This document shows, one piece after another, positions 32,174 to 41,156 of a DNA stretch of 50,288 nt. The notes under the pieces were generated by a model that had not been told where the DNA came from, ran no database searches, and saw nothing but the letters and a program-made list of their open reading frames with translations. Location of the stretch: the NCBI GenBank assembly GCA_023423415.1, contig JAFAFP010000081.1, forward strand, positions 1-50,288, given 5' to 3'. Origin of the DNA: Pseudomonadota bacterium. Lineage in GTDB: Bacteria; Pseudomonadota; Alphaproteobacteria; Rhizobiales; Xanthobacteraceae. The translations under genes were made by a program, and so were the position numbers. How positions within the stretch are numbered: the first letter of the stretch is position 1; each line of letters starts with the position of its first letter.

Positions 32174-33409
32174 ATGAACGATAAAGATCAGGTCGATCAG
32201 GAAGCGGCTGCGTCGGAATGGGGACTCGCCTTCGCTTCGGCTGGCGACGTTCAGGATGTCACGGCCTCGGCGCCGGCAATGATGGCGCCGTCGTTGCCAG
32301 AACAACAAGACAGCAAAGTCAGCGCCTCGGCAGATGGCGGCAGCGCCTGGGCCGCGATGGTTGACGAGAGCAAGGTCAGCCCGAAAGGCAGCGCTGAGCG
32401 CGTCCTGAATCAGGAAGAGATCGACACCCTCCTCGGGTTCAGCCTTGCTGACGTCAATCTCAACGACAATTCCGGCATTCGCGCGATCATTGACAGCGCG
32501 ATGGTGTCTTACGAGCGTCTGCCGATGCTCGAAATCGTCTTCGACCGCTTGGTGCGATTGCTGACGACATCGTTGCGCAATTTCACCTCCGACAACGTCG
32601 AGGTGTCGCTCGATCGCATCACGTCGGTCCGCTTTGGCGACTACATCAATTCGATCCCCCTGCCGACGATTCTGTCGGTCTTCAAGGCGGAGGAGTGGGA
32701 CAATTTCGGGCTGGTGACCTGCAGTTCAAGCCTGATCTATTCGATGATCGATGTGCTGCTCGGAGGCCGGCGCGGGTCCGCGGCGACGCGCGTCGAAGGC
32801 CGGCCTTACACCACGATCGAGACCAACCTGGTCAAGCGCATGGTCGAGTTGATCCTCGCCGACGCCGAACTGGCCTTCAAGCCGCTATCCCCGGTGAAGT
32901 TCAACATCGACCGGATCGAAAGCAATCCGCGCTTCGCAGCCATCACCCGGCCGGCCAATGCGGCGATCCTGATCCGTCTCCGCATCGACATGGAGGATCG
33001 CGGCGGCACCGCCGAATTGCTGCTGCCCTACGCCACCATCGAACCGATCCGCGGCGTGCTGCTGCAGATGTTCATGGGCGAAAAGTTCGGCCGCGATCAG
33101 ATCTGGGAAGAGCATTTGGCGACCGAGATCGGGCAGGCCGGGGTCAGCGTCGATGCGGTGCTCTACGAGGCGAAGCTGCCCCTGCGCCAGATGATGGAAC
33201 TGAAAGTCGGCGATACGCTTCCGCTGGAAATCCGTCCCGACGCACAGATTACGGTCCGGTGTGGCGACGTGTCGTTGACCGAAGGACGAATGGGACGTGT
33301 CGGCGATCGAATCTCGGTGCGCGTTTCGAAACCGCTGCGCAAGCCCAGAATGACTTACGCCATGTTTGAGAATGCGGATGATTCACGAAAGCGCCTGGAG
33401 GCACCGTGA
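32174..33409 (+). CDS. fliM: Flagellar switch protein FliM with N-terminal extension
   Basis: 411 residues. The CheY-binding motif LNQEEIDTLL, normally at the extreme N terminus, lies here at residues 79-88 behind about 77 acidic, Ala/Ser-rich residues. Then come the CheC-like middle domain (YERLPMLEIVFDRLVR; YINSIPLPTILSVF) and the C-terminal SpoA domain (LKVGDTLPLEIRPDAQITV). FliM forms the C ring and sets rotation direction. It ends in a GTGA overlap with the next gene. No internal ATG directly in front of the motif has an obvious ribosome site, so the extension is probably real. Confidence 0.92.
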   Translation: MNDKDQVDQEAAASEWGLAFASAGDVQDVTASAPAMMAPSLPEQQDSKVSASADGGSAWAAMVDESKVSPKGSAERVLNQEEIDTLLGFSLADVNLNDNSGIRAIIDSAMVSYERLPMLEIVFDRLVRLLTTSLRNFTSDNVEVSLDRITSVRFGDYINSIPLPTILSVFKAEEWDNFGLVTCSSSLIYSMIDVLLGGRRGSAATRVEGRPYTTIETNLVKRMVELILADAELAFKPLSPVKFNIDRIESNPRFAAITRPANAAILIRLRIDMEDRGGTAELLLPYATIEPIRGVLLQMFMGEKFGRDQIWEEHLATEIGQAGVSVDAVLYEAKLPLRQMMELKVGDTLPLEIRPDAQITVRCGDVSLTEGRMGRVGDRISVRVSKPLRKPRMTYAMFENADDSRKRLEAP

Positions 33410-33879
33410 GCTACAATTTTGGACTGATCATTGAAGCCCTTGTCGCTGCCCTGCTGCTGCTGACGATCTTGTATTGCGCGCGTCTCAACAAGCAGATCGG
33501 GCAACTGAAGGCCGACGAGAAGTTGATGAAGGCCAGCATCGTCGAGCTGGTTATGGCGACCGAAAGGGCGGAACGCGCCATCGGCGGGCTGAAGCTGACG
33601 GCGAAAGAAGCCGACGACACGCTCGGCGCCCGTTTGCGCGAGTCCGAGGCTTATTGCAACGCCATCGCAGGTCACCTCAAGGCTGGCGAGGACGTGCTCA
33701 ACCGGCTCCGCAAGATCGCATATGCGAACAAGCTCCTCGCCGGCGAGACCAAGACGGCGAAGACAGAATCCGCTGTCGCGAAGGGTGATGCAAAGGCGCA
33801 CGATCCGAAGTCCGTTGTCGCCGCAGCGCATGCTCTCGCTGAGCGGGCCATGGCGCGTGTGAACGGCCGCGCGGCATGA
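33406..33879 (+). CDS. DUF6468-type flagellar membrane protein
   Basis: 157 residues starting at a GTG that overlaps the fliM stop (GTGA). One N-terminal membrane helix (IIEALVAALLLLTILYC) is followed by a long helical, probably coiled-coil, cytoplasmic or periplasmic part and an Ala/Lys-rich tail. Proteins of this size and layout follow fliM in many alphaproteobacteria; Caulobacter PflI, a flagellar positioning protein, may be a distant counterpart (from memory, not verified). The coupling to fliM and motE indicates a motor-associated role. Confidence 0.7.
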   Translation: MSYNFGLIIEALVAALLLLTILYCARLNKQIGQLKADEKLMKASIVELVMATERAERAIGGLKLTAKEADDTLGARLRESEAYCNAIAGHLKAGEDVLNRLRKIAYANKLLAGETKTAKTESAVAKGDAKAHDPKSVVAAAHALAERAMARVNGRAA

Positions 33880-34751
33880 ATGCATTCTTCCAGAAAATCC
33901 GACTGATCCCGATTGTGCTGTGCGTGGCAGTGGGCCTGTTCGTGCTGAAGGTTTCCGGTATCATTGTGGATGGGGGCTATACGCTCGGAGCGGGCCATCA
34001 AGCCATGGTCGACCGTGCTGCGATCGAGCGATCGGCGACAATCAACACGCGACCTGTTCAAGTGGCCCGTCTTCAGGAGCAAAAACAGAAGCCATCCGCG
34101 GCGCAGGATGCATTCGGCTATCCGGATGTGACCGGCTCGGTCGGTGCATCAAAGCCGGCTTCCAAGGACAATGCATCAAAGGACAATACAACAGGCGGGA
34201 AGACACAGGCGGAAACGGCGGGGGAGCCGAAGAAGCCGACCTCAAAAGCGCCTGTTAATGGCACGTTGGTGCAACTGGACGCGAGTCCGATGTCGGCGTC
34301 GGAACGTGCTCTTCTGGAACGCTTGTCCGAACGGCGGCAGGAACTCGAGAAACGCCAGAATGAGCTCGATATGCGGGACACGTTGCTGAAGGCTGCCGAA
34401 CAGCGCCTTGAGACTCGCATCAGTGATCTGAAAGATGCCGAAGCGCGGATTGTCGCAGCGACGCAACAGAAAGAAGGCGCTGAAAAAGAGCGGCTCAGAA
34501 ATCTCGTTACCATGTACGAGAACATGAAACCGAAGGACGCCGCCAAGATATTCGATCGGCTCGACACCAGGCTTGCAACCGAAGTGGCGAAGCTGATCCA
34601 GCCGCGGCGTATGTCCGATATTCTGGCGCAGATGACCCCGGAGAGTGCCCAACGCCTCACGGTCGAACTTGCCAGTCAAGATAACGGAAAGCAGCCGCGC
34701 TCTGGGGCGGCTCAGCTGCCGAAGATCGAGGGCAGGCCGAACGGGTCCTGA
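33876..34751 (+). CDS. motE: MotE-type protein with MgtE-N-like domain
   Basis: 291 residues. One N-terminal membrane helix (IPIVLCVAVGLFVLKVSG) is followed by a polar linker, a coiled coil (about residues 145-205, SERRQELEKRQNELDMR) and a C-terminal MgtE-N-like domain (MKPKDAAKIFDRLDTRLA; MSDILAQMTPESAQRL). This matches the MotE family; in Sinorhizobium MotE is a chaperone for the periplasmic motor protein MotC. The ATG overlaps the stop of the preceding gene (ATGA, 33876-33879). It is the last gene of the fliL operon and is followed by a separate CtrA-boxed gene. Confidence 0.8.
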   Translation: MNAFFQKIRLIPIVLCVAVGLFVLKVSGIIVDGGYTLGAGHQAMVDRAAIERSATINTRPVQVARLQEQKQKPSAAQDAFGYPDVTGSVGASKPASKDNASKDNTTGGKTQAETAGEPKKPTSKAPVNGTLVQLDASPMSASERALLERLSERRQELEKRQNELDMRDTLLKAAEQRLETRISDLKDAEARIVAATQQKEGAEKERLRNLVTMYENMKPKDAAKIFDRLDTRLATEVAKLIQPRRMSDILAQMTPESAQRLTVELASQDNGKQPRSGAAQLPKIEGRPNGS

Positions 34752-34760
34752 CCAACAGGG

Positions 34761-34775
34761 TTAACGCAGATTTAA
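34761..34775 (+). promoter_or_regulatory. Perfect CtrA-type box upstream of the TPR gene
   Basis: TTAA-N7-TTAA with spacer CGCAGAT, 75 bp before the ATG at 34850. It lies in the 98-bp gap after motE and gives the large TPR gene its own likely promoter. Confidence 0.6.
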
Positions 34776-34849
34776 TCGCCGCCCCATAGGTTGGCTTTAC
34801 AGACGAATTCATTCTCGTGATTGACGCAAGCAGTAAGAGGGGCGGAGCC

Positions 34850-37800
34850 ATGGGCCGACTGACGCAGAAAGCGTGGCGGTCTGGAACGACATCGTTCGTG
34901 ACGATGGCGATAGGCCTGATGGTGCTGCTTGGCAGTTCGTCGTCCGTCAGGGCGCAAGCCGTCAACGGCAACATCCATATCGATCAATCGAATGGCTTTG
35001 TGCGTATCCTCATGCACATGGCGGAAGAGGTTGAATCCGATGTGCATGTCGCCGGCGGCATTGTCGTCGTCTCCTTCAGACGCCCGGTCGATCTCGATAT
35101 TGAGAAACTGCAGACCACGCTTCCGAACATCGTTGGCGTGGCGCGGCGAGATCCGGATGGTCGTGGCTTCCGCTTTTCATTGTCGCACAGGGCTGCCGTG
35201 AATTCGATGGCCGCTGGTGAGCGTCTCTACATCGATCTTTTGCCAGAAACCTGGACCGGCCTTGCGCCGGGCTTGCCCAAGGATGTGATCGAGGAATTGT
35301 CTCGGCGGGCGCGCGAGGCGGAACGGTCGCTGCGCAATCAGCGGCAGATCGCGATGAAGACTGAGAAGAAGGCGCGTGTGCGGGTCGCCACGCAGCCGAC
35401 GTTCACGCGCTATGTGTTCGAGCTTCCCGACGTCATTTCGGTGACCAGCGATCGCGGCGCCGACGATGTCACACTCGCTTTCGCGGCGCGATTGAAGTTC
35501 GATTTCGGCGAGGTGAAAACTGCGCTGCCGGCAACCGTGAAGACGATTGAGAGCTTCGATCAGAACGATTCAGTTTCGGTCCGTTTTGCGCTGGCCGGCA
35601 AAGCCGATGTGCGGATGTTCCGCGAGGACAAGAACTACATCGTCGATATCGGCGCATCGGATGCCAAGGAGGCGATCGCCTTGCCATCGCCTCCGCCGCC
35701 AAGTCGGTCGGACGATGCCGCGCGGTTTGGGAATGAGACGGCGAAGCGCGTGGAAGCTCCACAGGTGGCTCCGGCAACTCCGGCACCGCCACATCCGGTG
35801 CTGACGAAGCAGAGCGTCCCTTCGGAAGAGCGTGCAGCACCGGCCAAAGAGGGTCACGCAGGTGAGCAGCGGCAATCTGTGGCTCCTGCGGCGTCTGCTC
35901 AAGCTGTGTCCGCTCAAGTCCAGCCAGCCAAAGTGGAGCCCGTGCCGCAGGAAACGCGGCAACCGATGGTGGCCAGTCCCGCATCGGGAAGGACGCAGCA
36001 AGCCGAACAAGGCAGCGTTGCCGCGGGCATCCGGCGACAGGGCGATACCGTGCAGGTGACGGTCCCGTTCTCGACGCCCACGGCAGCAGCCATCTTCCGC
36101 CGCGCAGGAACTTTATGGGCCGTATTCGATACGCGTGGCGCGATCGATATCTCGGCTTTGACGGCGGAAGGCGGCTCGGCGGTGCGTTTTGCGCAGGGTA
36201 CAGCTTTGCCTGACGCCTACATGGTCCGCATGATGTTGGATCGGCCGCGTCTGGTCAGTGCGACCGCTACCGAAGGCGGGACCTGGACCATAACGATTGG
36301 CGACACCGCGGCAGAGCCGACCATCCCGCTCGCGGTTTCGCGCAGCATGTCGCGCACGGCGCAGCCGACGATCGTTGTGCCGCTGGAGCATGCGCGCGAA
36401 CTGCACCGCATCGCCGATCCGGATACCGGCGACAGTCTGCTTGTCGTGACGGCATCCGCTCCTGCACGTGGATTTATCAAGCCACAGGATTTTGTGGAGT
36501 TCAGAGCGCTGGCGTCGACGCATGGCGTTGCGATTCAGCCGCTGGCTGACGATGTGCAGGTCGAACTGTCTGGCAACGATGTTGTGATCGGACGGCCCAG
36601 CGGCCTGACGCTGTCGGGCGGCGGCGCATCGGCGCGCGGAACGGCTGCCTATCGTCCGATGGTGTTCGATCCTCAGCTTTGGGGGTTTGACCGCCAGGCG
36701 AAACTTACCGGGAGACGCTACGACCTGATCGCAGCGGCTGCCGAGGCAAGCGAGACCAAACGTACGGCATCCCGTTTCGATCTCGCTCGCTTCTATCTCG
36801 CGCGCGAGATGTTCGCAGAGGCCAAGGGCGTGCTCGACGTCGCCCTTGCGGACGACCGCCCGACCTCGGACGATCCGTCGGGGCTGGTGCTGCGCGCTGT
36901 GACGAGCCTGATGCTTGATCGCCCCGCGGACGCGCTGAAGGAATTGAGCAATCCGATGCTCGGCGATCTTCATGACGCGCCGTTATGGCGCGCGTTCGCC
37001 AAAGCCCGGCTTGGCAAATGGGACGAGGCGCGCAAGGAGTTCAAGAATATCGAAGCGGCTATCGCGACGCTGCCGGTGGAACTGCAACGTCTTGTCCTGA
37101 TGGAGGCGTTGCGGGCATCGATCGAAACCGGCGACTTTGCGTCGGCGCAGACCAGCCTCGGCGATTTCGAGACCATTGGAACGCCCCAGGAATTGCAGCC
37201 CGCCATGGCGGTGTTGCAGGGACGGCTGGCGCAGGGCATGGGCAAGAACGCCGATGCGCTTCGGAATTATCGTGTTGCGGCAGAATCGGAAGACCGGCGT
37301 GCGGCGGCGCAGGGGCAATTGCGCGGCCTGAGCCTTCGCTACGAGACGGGTGACCTGCAGCGGCCGGAATTCATCGGCGAGCTCGAGACGCTGACGACGG
37401 TCTGGCGCGGCGATGAAACCGAGATCGAAGCTCTGGCCAAGCTAGCGCGTCTCTATACGGAGGAGCGGCGTTATCGCGACGCATTCCATGTCATGCGCAC
37501 CGCGTTCAAGGCGTATCCGAATTCGGAGATGACCCGCCGCATTCAGGACGAAGCTGTCGTCACTTTCGACACGCTGTTCCTCGCTGGGAAGGGCGACACG
37601 CTTCCGGCGGTCGAAGCACTGAGCCTGTTCTATGATTTCCGCGAGTTGACGCCGATCGGCCGCCGCGGTGACGAGATGATCCGTCGCCTCGCGGACCGGT
37701 TGGTGTCTGTGGATCTGTTGCCGCAAGCGGCGGAGCTGCTTCAGCATCAGGTCGATAACCGCTTGCAGGGCGCAGCCCGCGCGCAGGTGGCGACAAGACT

Positions 37801-38458
37801 TGCTGTCATCTACCTGATGGATCGCAAGCCGGATCGTGCCCATGCTGTCCTGCGCGCGACGCGGGTGGCCGAGCTGCCGACCGAACTCCGCCATCTGCGC
37901 CTTTTGCTGGAAGCGCGCGCGCAGTCGGATATTGGCCGGCATGATCTGGCGCTCGAAGTGATCGGCAGCATCGACAATCGCGAGGCAATCCGTCTGCGCT
38001 CGGATATCATGTGGGCGTCCAAGCGGTACGGTGAGGCGGCGGAACAGCTTGAGCTGCTGCTCGGCGAACGATGGCGAAATTTCGCGCCGCTGTCGGATGC
38101 GGAACGGGCCGACATCCTGCGCGCGGCGATCGGCTACGCGCTTGGTAGCGACACCATTGGTTCGAGGCGGCTGCGTGAGAAGTACGAAGCCAAGATGAAC
38201 GAAAGTCCCGACAAGCGGGCGTTCGAAGTCGCGACTGCGCCGTATGAAGCCAATGGCACCGAGTTCCGCGAGCTTGCCAAGACGGCGACCGCATTTGACT
38301 CGCTCGAGGCATTCCTGCGCGATATGCGCGGGCGGTATCCTGAAATCGGCGCGCTGTCTCAGGGCGAAGCGCAACCCCAGGACCAAAAGCACTCCTTGCG
38401 CAATATTGCCGACCCGACACCGACGGCGTCGATCTCAAAGCGATTGGCGCGACAGTAA
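34850..38458 (+). CDS. Large exported TPR protein of the flagellar cluster
   Basis: 1202 residues from the ATG at 34850 (GGGGCGGAG upstream); a GTG at 34817 is less likely. A signal peptide (MAIGLMVLLGSSSSVRAQA, about residues 19-36) directs it to the periplasm. The N-terminal half contains beta-rich segments (FVRILMHMAEEVESDV; FVFELPDVISV-like) reminiscent of AMIN-like or secretin-associated folds. A Pro/Ala/Gln-rich linker follows at about residues 285-395. Then comes a second beta region, and from about 620 on, roughly 500 residues of TPR-like helical pairs. It follows motE and has a perfect CtrA-type box. Its partner is unknown; a role near the motor or cell pole is an inference. Confidence 0.8.
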   Translation: MGRLTQKAWRSGTTSFVTMAIGLMVLLGSSSSVRAQAVNGNIHIDQSNGFVRILMHMAEEVESDVHVAGGIVVVSFRRPVDLDIEKLQTTLPNIVGVARRDPDGRGFRFSLSHRAAVNSMAAGERLYIDLLPETWTGLAPGLPKDVIEELSRRAREAERSLRNQRQIAMKTEKKARVRVATQPTFTRYVFELPDVISVTSDRGADDVTLAFAARLKFDFGEVKTALPATVKTIESFDQNDSVSVRFALAGKADVRMFREDKNYIVDIGASDAKEAIALPSPPPPSRSDDAARFGNETAKRVEAPQVAPATPAPPHPVLTKQSVPSEERAAPAKEGHAGEQRQSVAPAASAQAVSAQVQPAKVEPVPQETRQPMVASPASGRTQQAEQGSVAAGIRRQGDTVQVTVPFSTPTAAAIFRRAGTLWAVFDTRGAIDISALTAEGGSAVRFAQGTALPDAYMVRMMLDRPRLVSATATEGGTWTITIGDTAAEPTIPLAVSRSMSRTAQPTIVVPLEHARELHRIADPDTGDSLLVVTASAPARGFIKPQDFVEFRALASTHGVAIQPLADDVQVELSGNDVVIGRPSGLTLSGGGASARGTAAYRPMVFDPQLWGFDRQAKLTGRRYDLIAAAAEASETKRTASRFDLARFYLAREMFAEAKGVLDVALADDRPTSDDPSGLVLRAVTSLMLDRPADALKELSNPMLGDLHDAPLWRAFAKARLGKWDEARKEFKNIEAAIATLPVELQRLVLMEALRASIETGDFASAQTSLGDFETIGTPQELQPAMAVLQGRLAQGMGKNADALRNYRVAAESEDRRAAAQGQLRGLSLRYETGDLQRPEFIGELETLTTVWRGDETEIEALAKLARLYTEERRYRDAFHVMRTAFKAYPNSEMTRRIQDEAVVTFDTLFLAGKGDTLPAVEALSLFYDFRELTPIGRRGDEMIRRLADRLVSVDLLPQAAELLQHQVDNRLQGAARAQVATRLAVIYLMDRKPDRAHAVLRATRVAELPTELRHLRLLLEARAQSDIGRHDLALEVIGSIDNREAIRLRSDIMWASKRYGEAAEQLELLLGERWRNFAPLSDAERADILRAAIGYALGSDTIGSRRLREKYEAKMNESPDKRAFEVATAPYEANGTEFRELAKTATAFDSLEAFLRDMRGRYPEIGALSQGEAQPQDQKHSLRNIADPTPTASISKRLARQ

Positions 38459-38594
38459 ATTTCTGTCGCTACCGGGCCTGCGATCGAGAATGCATGTTCC
38501 CTGAATGCGGCAGAGGGTAAAGCCTCTATCCTTTCCAAGGACAAGCAGAGCCGCTTTTTCGCCAATAGCTTTTGCCGCGACTGACCTGGCGCCG

Positions 38595-39338
38595 CTAAGG
38601 CCCGTAACTCTGGACCAGGCTGCCTGCCACCAATGTCCAGCCATCGACAAGCACGAAGAAGATCAGCTTGAAGGGAAGGGACACCACGACCGGCGGCAGC
38701 ATCATCATGCCCATCGACATCAGCACCGATGCAACGACGAGGTCGATGATGAGAAACGGCAGGAACAGCAGGAAGCCGATCTCGAAAGCCCGCTTCAACT
38801 CCGAGATCATGAAGGCCGGAATCAGGATGCGCAGCGAGACCTGATCGGGCGTTGCCGGTTTCGCTTCCCGCGACAGATCGATGAACAGCGCCAGGTCTTT
38901 CTCGCGCACGTTCTTCAGCATGAAGGTCTTGAATGGCGCGGACGAGCGCTCGAACGCCTGTTCGGCGTTGATCTCGTTGTTGACCAGCGGCCGAAGTCCG
39001 ACCTCATAGGCGTTCTGAAAGGCCGGACCCATGACGAAGGCGGTGAGGAACAACGCCAGCGCCACCAGCACGGAATTGGGCGGCGCGGTGCCGGTGCCGA
39101 GCGCGGTGCGTAGCAGTGACAGCACCACCACGATCCGCGTGAACGACGTCATCATCACGAGGATGGACGGCGCGAGCGACAGCACAGTGATCAGCGCGAT
39201 CATCTGGATCGCGCGTTCGGTCAGTCCGGCGCCTTGGCCGAAGTTGATGCTGATGTCTTGCGAGAGGGCGGTGTCTGGGAGAACAACGAGGATCGCGGCC
39301 ACCGTCAACAGACGGACGCAGCACGCGATTGGTTGCAT
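38595..39338 (-). CDS. fliP: Flagellar export gate protein FliP
   Basis: 247 residues from the ATG at 39338, overlapping the fliO stop (TGATG). A cleavable signal peptide is followed by four membrane helices. Diagnostic segments are LAPSILVMMTSFTRIVVVLSLLR (in parts), ERSSAPFKTFMLKNVRE, and the C-terminal MGMMMLPPVVVSLPFKLIFFVLVDGW (in parts). FliP with FliQ and FliR forms the export pore in the inner membrane. It converges with the TPR gene. Confidence 0.96.
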   Translation of the reverse strand: MQPIACCVRLLTVAAILVVLPDTALSQDISINFGQGAGLTERAIQMIALITVLSLAPSILVMMTSFTRIVVVLSLLRTALGTGTAPPNSVLVALALFLTAFVMGPAFQNAYEVGLRPLVNNEINAEQAFERSSAPFKTFMLKNVREKDLALFIDLSREAKPATPDQVSLRILIPAFMISELKRAFEIGFLLFLPFLIIDLVVASVLMSMGMMMLPPVVVSLPFKLIFFVLVDGWTLVAGSLVQSYGP

Positions 39339-40444
39339 CAAGACGGCTTGCTCGTCGAGCGGCCGAGAAGGTTCGCCATCTCTTCCTCAAGGCTGCCGAA
39401 CGGGTCGTCCGGCTTCTCTGATTTTTCCGATTTCTCTGGTGCAGCCTTCGCCGGTGCGGGCGGGGCGGCAGGTATCGGCGCGGGTTTGGCGGGCACCGGT
39501 TGTTCGCTTGCCTTTTCTTGAGCCGCAGTCGGAGCTGACGGAGGCGCGACCTCGGGGGCCTTTGCTGGGGCGACTTGTGGTGCTGGCGGTGTCACGGGTG
39601 GGGCTGCGCGCGGCGCTTCTGCAGCAGCCCTTGGTGCTGCCGGCATTGGCGCGGCAGGACGAGGTGCGGGGGCCGCTGCAGGTGCAGGCCGGCGAAGCGC
39701 CGCCTCAAGACGCTGCGCCATGTCGGCGAGGTTCTGGTCGGCCGATTGCTGTTGAGCTGCGGCTGGTGCCGGAGCGGGCGTCGGCATCGGCATCGGAGCT
39801 GGCCGTGGTGCCGAACGCGGCGCCTCCATCGCGGGAGCAGGGCGCGGCACGGGTGCATGGGCAACGGGCGCAGCCACCGGCTCGGACGGACGCACCGACA
39901 ATTCGGCCGCGAGGCCGGCCAGCGGATCGGCCGTACGGGCGCGCTTCGGCAAGGCGGGCGGCGGCGCCTGATCGGGTTGCAGGGCCCATTGCGAGGAATC
40001 TTCGAGCGGCGCCGTGCGGGCGGCGACGGGAGCGGGGCGCGGTATCGGCGCGGGTTCCGGCTGCAGCGGCGGCCAGCCCGAATCATCGGTGGTTGCACCG
40101 GCGAGAACGCGTGACAGGTTGTCAGCCACCGAGGAGGCGCGTTCGCGGCTGCTCTGGCCCCTGACGATGTTGGCTTCTACGAGGATGTCGGTCGGGCCGC
40201 CAATCATGATCAGATGCTCGACATTGTCGCGGCGGATCAAGACAAGCTTGCGCCGACCATCCACTGCGCCGGCTTCGATCACGGCGAGACGAGGCACGCG
40301 ACCGCGTGAGTTCTGTCCGCCCAGCGCGCCGGAGCCGAAGCGCCGGATCAGCCATGCGGTGAGGCCGATGAGCGCAAAAACCACGACAAACGCGATGAAA
40401 AAGCGCACCGGGAGCGATGTTCCTTCCCCAAACAGGCTATCCAT
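39338..40444 (-). CDS. fliO: FliO-like export gate assembly protein with long Pro/Ala tail
   Basis: 368 residues from the ATG at 40444. A membrane helix (FFIAFVVVFALIGLTAWLI, residues about 14-32) is followed by the FliO domain (RLAVIEAGAVDGRRKLVLIRRDNVEHLIMIGGPTD, in parts). FliO stabilises FliP during pore assembly. Normally about 100-140 residues, here it carries a C-terminal extension of about 230 residues made mostly of Pro and Ala and ending in a short acidic helix (DDPFGSLEEEMANLL). It is coupled to fliP and divergent from flgB. Confidence 0.88.
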   Translation of the reverse strand: MDSLFGEGTSLPVRFFIAFVVVFALIGLTAWLIRRFGSGALGGQNSRGRVPRLAVIEAGAVDGRRKLVLIRRDNVEHLIMIGGPTDILVEANIVRGQSSRERASSVADNLSRVLAGATTDDSGWPPLQPEPAPIPRPAPVAARTAPLEDSSQWALQPDQAPPPALPKRARTADPLAGLAAELSVRPSEPVAAPVAHAPVPRPAPAMEAPRSAPRPAPMPMPTPAPAPAAAQQQSADQNLADMAQRLEAALRRPAPAAAPAPRPAAPMPAAPRAAAEAPRAAPPVTPPAPQVAPAKAPEVAPPSAPTAAQEKASEQPVPAKPAPIPAAPPAPAKAAPEKSEKSEKPDDPFGSLEEEMANLLGRSTSKPS

Positions 40445-40502
40445 CGGACCTACTCGCCTCCTCACTGAGGGCGCCACCAGCGCGCCCGATCGGCTAAGGT
40501 CT

Positions 40503-40517
40503 CGGCAATAGTTGCCG
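40503..40517. promoter_or_regulatory. CGGCA-N5-TGCCG palindrome upstream of fliO
   Basis: Perfect arms; extended as CGGCAA-TAG-TTGCCG. It is 58 bp upstream of the fliO ATG on the minus strand. I found no sigma-54 promoter between it and fliO. Confidence 0.5.
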
Positions 40518-40652
40518 CCCCCAAGACTAACAAAACACTAACAGGCCTGTCGGGTGTTTATAGCGATTCTGTCGCAATACCAGGCCGTAACTTGTCAAAT
40601 TGGTAAATCGGCCCGGCAAGGCCAAACGATGGCAATGCCTGAATAATTCGCT

Positions 40653-40667
40653 TTAACAGATTATTAA
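40653..40667 (+). promoter_or_regulatory. Perfect CtrA-type box upstream of flgB
   Basis: TTAA-N7-TTAA with spacer CAGATTA, 80 bp before the flgB ATG. In Caulobacter the equivalent early flagellar operons (fliQ, fliF) are CtrA targets. Confidence 0.65.
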
Positions 40668-40676
40668 CCATACACC

Positions 40677-40691
40677 CGGCAAGAATTGCCT
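40677..40691. promoter_or_regulatory. CGGCA-N5-TGCCT site next to the CtrA box of flgB
   Basis: Nine of ten arm bases match the palindrome; the spacer is AGAAT. It starts 10 bp after the CtrA box, where FlbD could act as a repressor, as reported for fliF in Caulobacter (inference). Confidence 0.5.
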
Positions 40692-40746
40692 GTCGCGGTA
40701 AAATCCGCGGCCTCGAAATTCGCGGTTCATGCTCGAAGAACAGGCC

Positions 40747-41145
40747 ATGCCCATCTCCGGATTTCCTATCCTCTCCATGCTCCGCACCAAAATGCAGTGG
40801 CATCAGGAGCGACAGCGTCTGCTGTCCGAGAACGTCGCCAACGCCAACACCCCGAAATTCAAGCCGTCCGATCTCACGCCCCCGAGCTTCGATTCGTCGG
40901 CGATGGGGTCCAGCATTCCGCTTCAGCGGACCAGCGCAGGCCATATCGCAAGCTTGGGCGGTGGCGGGAGCGGAGCATTCCGGCAGGACAAGCCCGGCGG
41001 CGCTGAGACACGGCCAACGGGCAACGCGGTCAACCTCGAAGACGAAATGCTGAAGGTGGCCGAGAACCAGATGGACTACCAGGCCGCCGCGAGCCTCTAC
41101 ACCAAGAGCCTCGGCCTGATGAAAACCGCGCTCGGCAAACGCTAA
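40747..41145 (+). CDS. flgB: Proximal rod protein FlgB
   Basis: 132 residues from the ATG at 40747 (MPISGFPIL); an in-frame ATG at 40729 would add 6 residues. The core QWHQERQRLLSENVANANTP and the C-terminal VAENQMDYQAAASLYTKSL are diagnostic. It forms the proximal rod next to FliE. It is the first gene of flgB-flgC-fliE-fliQ-fliR-flhB, behind a CtrA-type box. Confidence 0.94.
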   Translation: MPISGFPILSMLRTKMQWHQERQRLLSENVANANTPKFKPSDLTPPSFDSSAMGSSIPLQRTSAGHIASLGGGGSGAFRQDKPGGAETRPTGNAVNLEDEMLKVAENQMDYQAAASLYTKSLGLMKTALGKR

Positions 41146-41156
41146 CGGACATCACC

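Larger units (their letters stand above)
40445..40746. other. Divergent control region between fliO and flgB
   Basis: 302 bp without a gene. It holds a CGGCA-N5-TGCCG palindrome at 40503-40517, a half-site near 40612, a perfect CtrA-type box (40653-40667) and a near-perfect palindrome (40677-40691). An upstream in-frame ATG for flgB at 40729 lies inside it. Confidence 0.75.
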
